A stretch of 64,000 nt of DNA from UBA1413 sp964461455 (GTDB taxonomy: Bacteria > Bacteroidota > Bacteroidia > Bacteroidales > Prolixibacteraceae). Shown one piece after another: positions 40,949 through 49,488 of this stretch. Both the position numbers and the translations under genes were made by a program. The stretch lies in contig CAYWUJ010000001.1 of NCBI GenBank assembly GCA_964461455.1, positions 62,001 through 126,000 of the forward strand. Direction: 5' to 3'. Positions within the stretch are counted from its first letter, which is position 1. Each line of letters begins with the position of its first letter. A model generated the notes under the pieces. That model searched no databases, was not told where the DNA came from, and was given only the letters and a program-made list of their open reading frames with translations.

Positions 40949-43243
40949 ATGGTAAAAATCAGCAAACAGGAGGCCCTGGACTACCATTCTTCAGGACGCC
41001 CGGGCAAGGTGGAGGTGATTCCCACCAAGCCCCACAGTACGCAGTATGATCTTTCGCTGGCCTACACGCCCGGAGTTGCCCAACCATGTTTGGAGATTAA
41101 GAACAACCCGGAGGATGTATACCAGTACACCGCCAAGGGCAACCTGGTGGCGGTAGTCTCCAACGGTACGGCAGTCCTTGGCCTGGGCGACATTGGTCCC
41201 GAAGCCGGGAAACCGGTGATGGAAGGGAAGGGTTTACTGTTCAAGACCTTTGCCGATATCGATGTTTTTGACATTGAAGTCAATGAAAAGGATCCGCAGA
41301 AGCTGATCGCCGTAGTGAAAGCCATCGCGCCCACCTTCGGGGGCATCAACCTTGAAGATATCAAGGCCCCTGAGTGTTTTGAAATCGAGGACCAGCTTAA
41401 AAAGGAACTCAATATTCCTGTTTTTCATGATGACCAGCACGGTACGGCGATCATATCAGGGGCAGCACTTCTGAATGCCCTGGAGTTGGTCGGGAAGAAG
41501 ATAGGAGACATCAGGGTGGTGGTCAGTGGGGCCGGAGCGGCGGCGGTTTCCTGCATCAGGCTTTATTTTACCCTGGGGGTCAAACCTGCCAATGTCATAA
41601 TGACCGACAGCCGGGGAGTTCTGAACCGCCGGCGTAATGACCTGAACCCCATCAAACAGCAGTTCGTCACCGACCGCGACCTCAACACTCTGGAAGAGGC
41701 CATGGCAGACGCCGATGTTTTCCTGGGGCTGTCGGCCGGGAATATCGTCACCCCTGAGATGATCAGGAGTATGGCACCTCAGCCTATCGTGATGGCCCTG
41801 GCCAATCCCGATCCTGAGATTCCCTATGATGTGGCAAAAGCCAGCCGGAACGATATTATCATGGCCACGGGGAGGAGCGATTTTCCCAACCAGGTCAACA
41901 ACGTTCTGGGATTTCCCTACATATTCAGGGGAGCTCTGGATGTCAGGGCCAGCACCATCAATGAAGAGATGAAGATTGCCGCCGTCATGGCCCTGGCGCA
42001 GCTTGCCAGGGAGGATGTGCCCGACATCGTCTGCCAGGCGTATAATCTGCAAAATATCTCTTTTGGGAGAGACTACCTGATCCCCAAACCTCTGGATTCC
42101 AGGCTCATCACCACGGTTGCCCCTGCCGTTGCCCGGGCGGCCATGGCTTCCGGAGTCGCCCGTAAAGCCATCCCCGACTGGGAAGAATACAAGAGGGAGC
42201 TGGAGAAAAGACTCGGCAGTGAAAACAGGCTGATCCTGTACATCCGCAGCCAGGCACAGCAAAACCCCCGGCGGCTGGTATTTGCCGAAGCTAACAATTT
42301 CAAGGTCCTCAAGGCTGCCGAGGCCGTCATCAGGGAAGGGATTGCGTACCCTGTGCTGATCGGCGACAAGGAGACCATCCACGCCCTTATCAAAGAGAAC
42401 CAGCTGCATATTCCGGCTCCCGAAATCGTGGATTTCTTTGATCCTGCCCTGGCAGAGCGGAAGGAAGAATATGCCCGTCTTCTCTACGAAAAGAGAAAAC
42501 GCAAGGGGATGACCCTGGAAGATGCCCGCGACTGCATGCTCAACCGCGACTATTACGGGGCCATGATGGTGGAAACAGGAGAAGCCGACGCCCTTCTGTC
42601 AGGTTTTTCACGGAAATATTCCGACACCATCAGGCCAGCCCTTCATGTCATCGGTGTGAAGGAGACTTTTAACCAGATTGCGGGGATGTACATCATGCTG
42701 ACCAGAAGGGGGCCCCTCTTTCTGGCCGACACCACGGTCAACATCACACCATCGGCCAGGACCCTGGTGGAGATCACCCTTCTCACAGCCCAGGAAATCA
42801 GAAAGTTCAACATTGAGCCGGTGATTGCCTTTGCCTCCTTCTCCAATTTCGGATCGTACAAAGGCCCCGGCGACCATAGGGAGGTACGCGAAGCCGTGGC
42901 CATTCTGCACCACGACTATCCTGACCTGGTAGTCGACGGGGAAATGCAGACCAATTATATTTTTGACCGGGAAATGAGGCAGCAGAAATTTCCCTTTACC
43001 CGTATCGGAGAGAAGGAAGTCAATACTATCATTTTTCCCGACCTCAACTCAGGGAATATCTTTTACAAGGGGCTGAGCGGACTGGGAGCAGCAGAAGCCA
43101 TAGGGCCGGTCCTGCTGGGGATGAAAAAACCGGTACATATCCTTCAGATGGAAAGCGCCGTGCGGGAAATCGTCAACATGGCGGCCATTGCCGTCATCGA
43201 CGCCCAGGATTCAGGGAAGGTTAAGCTGAAAGGAAATCCGTGA
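40949..43243 (+). CDS. maeB: NADP-dependent malic enzyme MaeB with phosphotransacetylase-like domain
   Basis: 764 residues. The N-terminal malic domain (about 1-155; YTPGVAQPC, FHDDQHGTA) is followed by the NAD(P)-binding domain (to about 420). A C-terminal third of about 330 residues resembles phosphate acetyltransferase (RRLVFAEANNFKVLKAAEAVI) and is regulatory, binding acetyl-CoA, rather than catalytic in characterised relatives. It oxidatively decarboxylates malate to pyruvate, making NADPH. A single gene with its own promoter. Confidence 0.95.
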   Translation: MVKISKQEALDYHSSGRPGKVEVIPTKPHSTQYDLSLAYTPGVAQPCLEIKNNPEDVYQYTAKGNLVAVVSNGTAVLGLGDIGPEAGKPVMEGKGLLFKTFADIDVFDIEVNEKDPQKLIAVVKAIAPTFGGINLEDIKAPECFEIEDQLKKELNIPVFHDDQHGTAIISGAALLNALELVGKKIGDIRVVVSGAGAAAVSCIRLYFTLGVKPANVIMTDSRGVLNRRRNDLNPIKQQFVTDRDLNTLEEAMADADVFLGLSAGNIVTPEMIRSMAPQPIVMALANPDPEIPYDVAKASRNDIIMATGRSDFPNQVNNVLGFPYIFRGALDVRASTINEEMKIAAVMALAQLAREDVPDIVCQAYNLQNISFGRDYLIPKPLDSRLITTVAPAVARAAMASGVARKAIPDWEEYKRELEKRLGSENRLILYIRSQAQQNPRRLVFAEANNFKVLKAAEAVIREGIAYPVLIGDKETIHALIKENQLHIPAPEIVDFFDPALAERKEEYARLLYEKRKRKGMTLEDARDCMLNRDYYGAMMVETGEADALLSGFSRKYSDTIRPALHVIGVKETFNQIAGMYIMLTRRGPLFLADTTVNITPSARTLVEITLLTAQEIRKFNIEPVIAFASFSNFGSYKGPGDHREVREAVAILHHDYPDLVVDGEMQTNYIFDREMRQQKFPFTRIGEKEVNTIIFPDLNSGNIFYKGLSGLGAAEAIGPVLLGMKKPVHILQMESAVREIVNMAAIAVIDAQDSGKVKLKGNP

Positions 43244-43272
43244 TCAGAGGAAGGGAAATCAGAACCCGGGGG

Positions 43273-44046
43273 TCAATTTTCGATTTGTTGTTTCAGCCAT
43301 TGTGGCCGGTTGGTGGTGAAGTGGGTAATTCCCAGCGAGGAGAGGCGTTTTGCCTCCTCAGGATCGTCGACAGTCCAGCACCAGAGATCAAGGTCGAGGT
43401 CACGGGCAGCCTTTACCAATTCCTCATCAATGGCTGAGTACTGCATATTTATGCCATCGAGGCCATTTTCCTTCACTTCGGCCACTCTTTTAAGGGCGCT
43501 GTTGCGGGAACCGGAAAGCCACAACGCTTTGTTCGCGGGAAAATTCGTTTTCACCGCCACAATGGTTTCCCATCCGAAAGCGATGAAAACCACCTGATCG
43601 CGGTGTTCGCTTTTGGCCATAATTCTCGAGAGGTGAGGGATGACCTCATCCCCGCACTTGATTTCTACCACCAGGGTTTTCCCCAGGGGGAGGGTAGCCA
43701 GGATCTCTTCAAGATAGGGAATGCGTTCTCCTTTGAAGCGGGCATCTTTCCAGCTGCCTGCGTCAAGGTCACGGAGAATGAGTGACGGGGTGTTTTTGAT
43801 GGTCAGGTTCTTTCCTCCGCAGGTGCGGTGGGTATCTTTGTCATGGATCACCATGATGCGGTTATCAGCGGCCAGATGAATGTCGATTTCCACGGCGTCG
43901 GCTCCCTTTTCCCAGGCCAGCCTGGCAGCGGCCACGGTATTCTCAGGAGCGTCGTGCGAAGCTCCACGATGTGCTACATAAAAATTCTGGGCCTTCAGAA
44001 GAGGCATCAGCATCATCAGGAATGCGGTGAGGAAAACTCTGTTCAT
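43273..44046 (-). CDS. Exported glycerophosphodiester phosphodiesterase
   Basis: 257 residues with a signal peptide (1-20, ending LLKAQ). GDPD TIM-barrel residues are present: His26-Arg27 (VAHRGAS), Glu35 (APENT), Glu53 and Asp55 (VEIDIH) and His68 (VIHDK). The family hydrolyses glycerophosphodiesters, or lipid headgroups, to glycerol-3-phosphate and an alcohol. The location would be periplasmic. It is convergent with maeB and divergent from the acyltransferase pair. Confidence 0.92.
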   Translation of the reverse strand: MNRVFLTAFLMMLMPLLKAQNFYVAHRGASHDAPENTVAAARLAWEKGADAVEIDIHLAADNRIMVIHDKDTHRTCGGKNLTIKNTPSLILRDLDAGSWKDARFKGERIPYLEEILATLPLGKTLVVEIKCGDEVIPHLSRIMAKSEHRDQVVFIAFGWETIVAVKTNFPANKALWLSGSRNSALKRVAEVKENGLDGINMQYSAIDEELVKAARDLDLDLWCWTVDDPEEAKRLSSLGITHFTTNRPQWLKQQIEN

Positions 44047-44113
44047 GAGATAAAGCTTGAGTCACGAAGATACCAGCTTTGCACAATTTTTTCATCAATT
44101 CCGGTAAAAAAGA

Positions 44114-44121
44114 TAGTTTTG
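44114..44121 (+). promoter_or_regulatory. -7 element before the acyltransferase operon
   Basis: TAGTTTTG matches TAnnTTTG, 16 bases before the ATG at 44138. No -33 box is seen. It supports the 44138 start over the TTG at 44123. Confidence 0.45.
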
Positions 44122-44137
44122 CTTGATATTTTCGTCC

Positions 44138-45028
44138 ATGATTTCCAGAATCGTCACATATGCCGGAATAGGAATGATGAAGCTGTTTTCGCGGCTTCCC
44201 TTCGGTGTGTTGTACCTGGTCTCCGACCTCTTCTATGTTTTGATCTATCATATAGCCGGTTATCGCAGGAAGGTCACCCGGAGGAACCTGGAGAGGTCCT
44301 TCCCCGAAAAGGGAGTCGCGGAGAGGAGAGAGATTGAACGCCGCTATTACCGTTATCTTTGCGACATTCTGCTGGAGAGTATTAAAACCGGAGCCATGAG
44401 TGGCAGGCAGTTGTCGGAGAGAATGGTGTTTCGCAATCCGGAACTGGTGAACCGGTATTTTAAGGAGGGGAAAAGCGTCATCGTGCTGGCCCTCCATTAC
44501 GGGAACTGGGAGTGGCTTCTTCACATGCCGCAGCACATCGGGCACCATCATTTTTTTGTATACAAGCCGCTCAGAAACGGGATTTTCGATGCCTTTCTGA
44601 ATGACATACGGGGTCGTTTCGGGGGAGAGCCGGTTTCCATGTCGATCGTTTTGCGCAAGCTTCTGGAAGCCGAAAAAGAAGGCACTCCGGTGTTGACATG
44701 GCTGGCGGCAGATCAGGCCCCGCCGTGGAACCATCCTTTCTGGACCACCTTCATGCACCAGAAAACCATCTTTTTCAACGGGCCGGCACGGCTGGGGCAG
44801 CGCTTCGGTCATCCGGTGCTGTTCCAGCGGGTGCGCAGAACAGGCAGGGGAAGATACGAAACCTGGTTTGAAACCCTTTTCGAAGATCCACGGGAGATTC
44901 CCGAGGAGGTCATGATCAACGCGTACATCACCAAAGCCGAAGCGGTCATCAGGGAGGAACCCTGTTGTTACCTGTGGTCGCACCGCCGCTGGAAATACCC
45001 CTTTCCCGGGGCCCCGCCCTCTTATTGA
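44138..45028 (+). CDS. LpxL/HtrB-family lipid A acyltransferase (first of a tandem pair)
   Basis: 296 residues. An N-terminal hydrophobic helix (about 20-40) is followed by the lysophospholipid acyltransferase fold with the catalytic H-x4-E motif at His120/Glu125 (LHYGNWEW) and a downstream motif LAADQAPPWNHPFW. Members add secondary acyl chains to lipid A at the inner membrane. Two adjacent genes could make the two late acylations. The second copy is 32 bases downstream. The exact acyl chain and position cannot be told from sequence. Confidence 0.87.
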   Translation: MISRIVTYAGIGMMKLFSRLPFGVLYLVSDLFYVLIYHIAGYRRKVTRRNLERSFPEKGVAERREIERRYYRYLCDILLESIKTGAMSGRQLSERMVFRNPELVNRYFKEGKSVIVLALHYGNWEWLLHMPQHIGHHHFFVYKPLRNGIFDAFLNDIRGRFGGEPVSMSIVLRKLLEAEKEGTPVLTWLAADQAPPWNHPFWTTFMHQKTIFFNGPARLGQRFGHPVLFQRVRRTGRGRYETWFETLFEDPREIPEEVMINAYITKAEAVIREEPCCYLWSHRRWKYPFPGAPPSY

Positions 45029-45059
45029 TCACAGGGATAGGAGAAAAAAGATTGAGTTT

Positions 45060-45977
45060 ATGACAGAAGAGACCACACAGAAACCGTCGCCTTTCGACCT
45101 GCACACGATCGGGATTTTCCTTCTCAAGGGGATTTCCTGGCTTCCCTTTTGGATGATTTATGGGCTGTCGGATTTGATGGCGTTCATCCTCCGGTATGTG
45201 ATCGGCTACCGGCGCAAGGTAATTCTTGACAATCTGCGCCATGCCTTTCCGGAATATGGAGAGAAGGAGATTTCCCGGCTGATGTGGAGGTTTTACCGCC
45301 ATTTCAGTGACATTACCCTGGAATCGCTGAAGGGGTACAGCATGTCGCGTGAGGCCTTCAGCAAAAGAATCATCTTCAGGGGAGTGGAGGAGATGAATGC
45401 CCTGGCAGAAAAGGGGAAAAGCGTGGTCGTGCTGGGATTTCACTATAACAACTGGGAATGGAGCGGATTTGGACAGGTTTACCTGAAACACAAATACCTG
45501 GTGGTATACAATCCCATGAGGGGAAATCCCCGTTTTGAGGAGTATCTCCTGAAGATCAGGGAACGCTGGGGTGCCCTGACCATACCTGTACACAAGTCAG
45601 CCCGCACTTTGCTGGAATCTGACCGGTCGCAGATCCCGGTGGCTCTGGTACTGGCGGGAGACCAGCGCCCTCCCTTCATCACCCGATTCTGGACCACCTT
45701 TATGAATCAGGAAGCCTGTTTTAACCAGGGGGGAGGAAAAATCGCCATGAAAACCAACCAGCCGGTCTTCTTTCACCTCACCAGGAAGATCCGCCGCGGA
45801 TACTACGAGGTCTCCTTCATTCCGCTGATCATGGATCCCTCTCAGTCGTCAGAACAGGAGATCCTTCTCGCCTATGTCAGGACCATGGAGAAATATATCA
45901 GGGAAGATCCCGCTTATTACCTATGGTCGCACAAAAGGTGGAAACAGGAGCGGCCCGGGGATTATCAGTTGTATTAA
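45060..45977 (+). CDS. LpxL/HtrB-family lipid A acyltransferase (second of a tandem pair)
   Basis: 305 residues with the same architecture as its neighbour: hydrophobic helix near 28-48 and catalytic His128/Glu133 (FHYNNWEW). The motif LAGDQRPPFITRFWTTF parallels the first copy's AADQAPPWNHPFWTTF, and both end in YLWSHKRWK or YLWSHRRWK. The pair therefore arose by tandem duplication and diverged. The role is a second lipid A or lipid acylation. It is followed by a Gate-domain protein after 12 bases. Confidence 0.87.
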   Translation: MTEETTQKPSPFDLHTIGIFLLKGISWLPFWMIYGLSDLMAFILRYVIGYRRKVILDNLRHAFPEYGEKEISRLMWRFYRHFSDITLESLKGYSMSREAFSKRIIFRGVEEMNALAEKGKSVVVLGFHYNNWEWSGFGQVYLKHKYLVVYNPMRGNPRFEEYLLKIRERWGALTIPVHKSARTLLESDRSQIPVALVLAGDQRPPFITRFWTTFMNQEACFNQGGGKIAMKTNQPVFFHLTRKIRRGYYEVSFIPLIMDPSQSSEQEILLAYVRTMEKYIREDPAYYLWSHKRWKQERPGDYQLY

Positions 45978-45989
45978 GAGAAAAGAGGG

Positions 45990-46946
45990 ATGGTGAAGGT
46001 AAAGCTGGACTACCGTGAAAAGGTGTTCCTTCCGGCGCTCAGGCAGGGGATGAAGACCGCCCTTTGGCTGTTAAAGCTCACCATTCCGGTCTCTCTGGGG
46101 GTTTTTCTGCTCGACTGGCTGGGAGTCCTCGAAGCAATTTCCCGCCTCACCGGTCCTTTGTTCAGCCTTTTCGGGCTTTCGGGGAAAGCCTCCATCGTAC
46201 TCATTACAGGCTATTTCACCAATATCTATTCGGTAATTGCCGTGATGGCCACCCTCGATCTCACCCTTCGCGAAGGTCTGATCCTGGCCAATATGTGTCT
46301 GATTGCCCATGCCCTGATCGTGGAATCGGGAATTCAGAAAAAGACGGGATCGTCGCCCTGGCGGATGACTCTGCTGAGGCTGATCACAGGCTTTGTTGCC
46401 GCGTGGATCCTGAACCTTCTGCTTCCTGACATCGCGGGGAAGATCATCCCCGGCACGGAAGTGCCCCACAGGGAGTTCCTCCCGGCCTTCCTGGAATGGC
46501 TGAAGGCCATCGGCATAACCTCCCTGAAAATTGTCATTTTGGTGAATGTGCTTTTGGTATTGCAGAAACTGCTGAGTGAGCTGGGCATTCTGAAATGTCT
46601 GGAGCGTCCTTTTTATCCCTTGCTCACGGTGATGGGACTCCCCCAAAAGAGCAGTTTTCTCTGGCTGGTCGCCAATACCCTGGGACTCTCCTACGGGGGA
46701 GCCATCATGATCAGCCAGGCTGCCGAGGGAGCCCTGTCGCGCTCCGATGCCGACCTGCTCAACCACCACATCGCCATTTCCCACTCTCAGTTCGAGGATA
46801 CCCTGCTTTTTGCCGCCATGGGATTCAGTATTCCCTGGCTGGTGTTTCCCCGTTTTTTCCTGGCCATCGCGGTGGTATGGCTGCGCAGGCTGGAACTCCG
46901 CCTGTTCCGGAAGCCTGGGAACGTCCTTACTGGCAGGAGAGAATAA
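45990..46946 (+). CDS. Nucleoside recognition (Gate) domain membrane protein
   Basis: 318 residues, highly hydrophobic, with about eight membrane segments. Two Gate-like repeats are visible (FLLDWLGVLEAISRLTGPLF and the later LGILKCLERPFYPLL). The family includes spore-maturation proteins SpmA/SpmB and parts of FeoB and nucleoside carriers; the substrate is unknown. It shares an operon with the acyltransferases, so a role at the inner membrane or envelope is possible. Its last 20 bases overlap the end of the convergent response regulator gene. Confidence 0.75.
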   Translation: MVKVKLDYREKVFLPALRQGMKTALWLLKLTIPVSLGVFLLDWLGVLEAISRLTGPLFSLFGLSGKASIVLITGYFTNIYSVIAVMATLDLTLREGLILANMCLIAHALIVESGIQKKTGSSPWRMTLLRLITGFVAAWILNLLLPDIAGKIIPGTEVPHREFLPAFLEWLKAIGITSLKIVILVNVLLVLQKLLSELGILKCLERPFYPLLTVMGLPQKSSFLWLVANTLGLSYGGAIMISQAAEGALSRSDADLLNHHIAISHSQFEDTLLFAAMGFSIPWLVFPRFFLAIAVVWLRRLELRLFRKPGNVLTGRRE

Positions 46947-47622
46947 AGCCCACCTTGGGGATATTTTCGATTCTGATAGAGGGGTCGGCGGCGAAATATT
47001 TACGCAGCTTGGAGATGAAGACGTCGAGGCTTCTTCCGGCGAAATAGTCGTTTTCGCCCCATATGGCGGTCAGGATCTGTTCCCTTCTGACAATATTGTT
47101 TCTCGAAGAACAGAGCAGACGGAGCACTTCAGCCTCCCTGCGCGTCAGCCTCCTGATGTTGTCTCCCTGCTTCAGCGCCTGGTTGGCAAAGTCGAACTGA
47201 AAGCTCCCGATCAGGAAGAGGGCATTGGCTTCCGGAGTATCAGGCAGTCCGGCACGGTTAACCACAGCTTTGATCCTGCAGAGGAGTTCATCCTCATCGA
47301 AAGGCTTGGTGATATAATCATCGGCTCCCAGGCCATAGCCTTTCAGCTTATCCTCTTTCATGGAACGGGCGGTCAGGAAGATGACCGGCAAATCAGGGCT
47401 GAGGGCCTTCAGGGTTTTGGCCAGGGAGAATCCGTCAAGCCGGGGAAGCATAACATCGAGGATGCAGAAGTTGAAGTTCCCCGGGCGGAAAGCCTTTAAT
47501 GCCGACTCCCCGTCACGGTAGAGCTTCACATCGAGTCCGTGGCTTTCCAGAAATTCAACCAGCAAAAAACCAAGGTTAAGGTCATCCTCGGCTATAAGAA
47601 TTTTCAATTGCTTCTCAATCAT
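46927..47622 (-). CDS. OmpR-family response regulator
   Basis: 231 residues. The receiver domain has Asp13/14, phosphorylation site Asp56 (FCILDVMLP), Thr84 and Lys106. The C-terminal winged helix (about 138-231) is of OmpR/PhoB type, ending NIPKVGFILSCQ, like the RprY regulators of Bacteroides. The gene follows the kinase with a four-base overlap. OmpR-type proteins bind direct repeats of about 10-11 bases; such repeats lie at 49019-49051, just upstream of the kinase gene and next to a divergent promoter. Confidence 0.92.
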   Translation of the reverse strand: MIEKQLKILIAEDDLNLGFLLVEFLESHGLDVKLYRDGESALKAFRPGNFNFCILDVMLPRLDGFSLAKTLKALSPDLPVIFLTARSMKEDKLKGYGLGADDYITKPFDEDELLCRIKAVVNRAGLPDTPEANALFLIGSFQFDFANQALKQGDNIRRLTRREAEVLRLLCSSRNNIVRREQILTAIWGENDYFAGRSLDVFISKLRKYFAADPSIRIENIPKVGFILSCQ

Positions 47623-48899
47623 TCTGTTTTTATTCCCGCAGGTATTAAAAGTGTAAAAGTACTCCCTTTTCCCGGCTCACTGGTGACCGAGATTCTCCCG
47701 TTATGGGCGTTGACCACGCTTTTAACATAGGAGAGGCCTATTCCGAACCCTTTGGTATTATGGACATCACCAGTGGGAACGCGGTAATATTTATCAAAAA
47801 TAAATTTCTGGTATTTCAGGGGGATTCCTATTCCGTTGTCGGAAATTTCGATAGCCAGGAAGTTCCCTGATCTGAAACACCTTATCCTGACACGGGGAGG
47901 GTCATTGGCTGCATATTTTAACGCATTCACCAGTATATTGCTCAGGGCATTGGCCAGGTGAAGCCTGTCGGCCTGAAGGGTGTCGTCACCTTCGGGGAGA
48001 TCGGTTGTGATGGTCCCGCCTTTTTCTTCGGCCAGCATTTTAATGGAATCTATGGCGTCAGCAACAATATCGTGGGTTCTTTCCGGGTGAAAACGATAAT
48101 CAAAATCCTCCCTTTCAATGGCTGCCAGGTCGAGGAGTGATTCCACCTGATGCTGCAGTTTCAGGTTTTCCTTGAAGATCAGGTCGCCATACTCCTTTTG
48201 CTTTTCCTGGTTATCAGCGGCTCTGCCCTTTCTGATCAGGTTGGCAGCCAGGGCAATGCTGGTGATGGGCGTTTTGAACTCATGGGTGACATTGTTGATC
48301 AGTTCCTTAATATTCTCGGCCAGACGCAGTTCATCGCGGTACCACCCCACCATCTGAAGGATGGAGAGGATGATCAGCAGGACCAGCACCACCGAGGAAA
48401 AGAGCATCATTCCGGCCTGACTGAGGAAAAAGCGGGTTCTGTCGGGGAAACTGACCACCATCTGGTATCCGCTGGTTTGCAACACTTCCCTCAGGCTTTG
48501 GGTATAGCAAGTGCCCTGCCTGATAAAGAGGTTGACGGGACCGCTTCTGATGGTATCCTGATCATTCCGTGTGATGAAGAGGTCATATTCCAGATCGATG
48601 TCATAGACCGCCAGTTCCGAATCGATGGAAGCATGGATCTGATCCCAGATGCCGGGCGAAATCGTCTGCGATCCCGAAAAAAGGGTATCGCATTTCATGC
48701 ACTCACGCATGGCATCACATACCAGACGGTCATTGTTAAGGTTGGCAATGGTTTTGTCGAGAGCCAGGTCGACGCTGTTCCGGAATACCTTCTCCTGGAA
48801 TCTTACGGAATAGACAATCCACTTGACCTGGATCAGGAGCAGGATCACCAACATGGCCATGGTCACCCAAAAGAGATATTTCCGCAAGGATTTCTTCAT
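47619..48899 (-). CDS. Sensor histidine kinase with cysteine-containing periplasmic domain
   Basis: 426 residues. Membrane helices at 9-30 and 164-186 enclose a periplasmic sensor of about 135 residues that carries a cysteine group (Cys61, 67, 70: CDAMRECMKC) and Cys131. The H-box His206 (THEFKTPITS) is followed by N, G1, F and G2 ATP-binding motifs (NALKYA, DNGIGIP, GFGIGLSYV). It phosphorylates the downstream regulator. The cysteines suggest metal or redox sensing. The divergent gene encodes a cysteine-rich exported peptide, possibly the target of this system. Confidence 0.92.
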   Translation of the reverse strand: MKKSLRKYLFWVTMAMLVILLLIQVKWIVYSVRFQEKVFRNSVDLALDKTIANLNNDRLVCDAMRECMKCDTLFSGSQTISPGIWDQIHASIDSELAVYDIDLEYDLFITRNDQDTIRSGPVNLFIRQGTCYTQSLREVLQTSGYQMVVSFPDRTRFFLSQAGMMLFSSVVLVLLIILSILQMVGWYRDELRLAENIKELINNVTHEFKTPITSIALAANLIRKGRAADNQEKQKEYGDLIFKENLKLQHQVESLLDLAAIEREDFDYRFHPERTHDIVADAIDSIKMLAEEKGGTITTDLPEGDDTLQADRLHLANALSNILVNALKYAANDPPRVRIRCFRSGNFLAIEISDNGIGIPLKYQKFIFDKYYRVPTGDVHNTKGFGIGLSYVKSVVNAHNGRISVTSEPGKGSTFTLLIPAGIKTE

Positions 48900-49018
48900 A
48901 CATTACTTTTCAAATATTCCAGAACTGGTTTCAATTGCCGGGGGACCATGGTGCTGATAATGGTCTCCCGCTACCGGAGAGCAAATTTAGCCAAAATAAA
49001 AGAGTAAAAACTCTAATT

Positions 49019-49051
49019 TAACATCGCGTTAACATCGCGATAACACTTATT
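49019..49051. promoter_or_regulatory. Three 11-base direct repeats, candidate response-regulator site
   Basis: TAACATCGCGT (49019-49029), TAACATCGCGA (49030-49040) and TAACACTTATT (49041-49051) follow each other exactly. One repeat per helical turn is the usual OmpR-family arrangement. They occupy the -33 region of the next promoter, which has a perfect -7 but no -33 box. Confidence 0.6.
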
Positions 49052-49066
49052 TGGAACGGTTATAAA

Positions 49067-49074
49067 TACTTTTG
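49067..49074 (+). promoter_or_regulatory. -7 element of the cysteine-rich peptide gene
   Basis: TACTTTTG matches TAnnTTTG, 31 bases before the ATG at 49105. It lacks a -33 box and sits 15 bases after the direct repeats, the layout of an activator-dependent promoter. Confidence 0.55.
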
Positions 49075-49104
49075 TACTAGTTGAAATTTAAAAAAACAGA
49101 AATT

Positions 49105-49398
49105 ATGAAAAAGTTGTTATTCATTTTAGCGATTATTGCAGTCTACGGATTGTCCGCCACCACAGTCAATGCCAATGAGGTTTCGGCTGATAAAGCAAAA
49201 ATAACCATTGTTGCCGACGATAATGCACCCGACGGAGAAAAAGCCAAGAAGGCTGAAAAGAAGGCCGATGCTGGTTGTGCAACCAAGGAAGCTGCCAAGA
49301 CCGGTTGTGGTGAAAAAGAAAAAGCTGCCTGTGCAGAAAAGGGGAAATCCTGTTGTGGAAGCCAGGAAGCTGCTCCGGTTCCTGCAAAAAAGAAATAA
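49105..49398 (+). CDS. Small exported Lys/Ala/Glu- and Cys-rich protein
   Basis: 97 residues from the ATG at 49105; eight upstream residues from the TTG at 49081 are less likely. The signal peptide is 1-24 (ending TVNAN). The mature part is highly charged with five cysteines (58, 68, 76, 83, 84), spaced within Lys/Glu/Ala stretches and ending PVPAKKK. I do not recognise a family; short cysteine-rich exported proteins of this type may bind metal ions. Its own promoter and terminator make it a separate unit, and it is divergent from the two-component system with a cysteine-bearing sensor. Confidence 0.7.
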   Translation: MKKLLFILAIIAVYGLSATTVNANEVSADKAKITIVADDNAPDGEKAKKAEKKADAGCATKEAAKTGCGEKEKAACAEKGKSCCGSQEAAPVPAKKK

Positions 49399-49418
49399 GG
49401 TCCTCAGGGATTTTACAG

Positions 49419-49448
49419 AAAAGGTATCCAATAGGGTACCTTTTTTTT
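49419..49448 (+). terminator. Rho-independent terminator after the cysteine-rich gene
   Basis: AAAAGGTATCC pairs with GGGTACCTTTT (one G-U pair, four-base loop AATA), followed by a run of T to 49448. Confidence 0.85.
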
Positions 49449-49488
49449 ATTGTCTGGTTTTGAGTAATTTTGAAGAAAAAGGAAGCCT

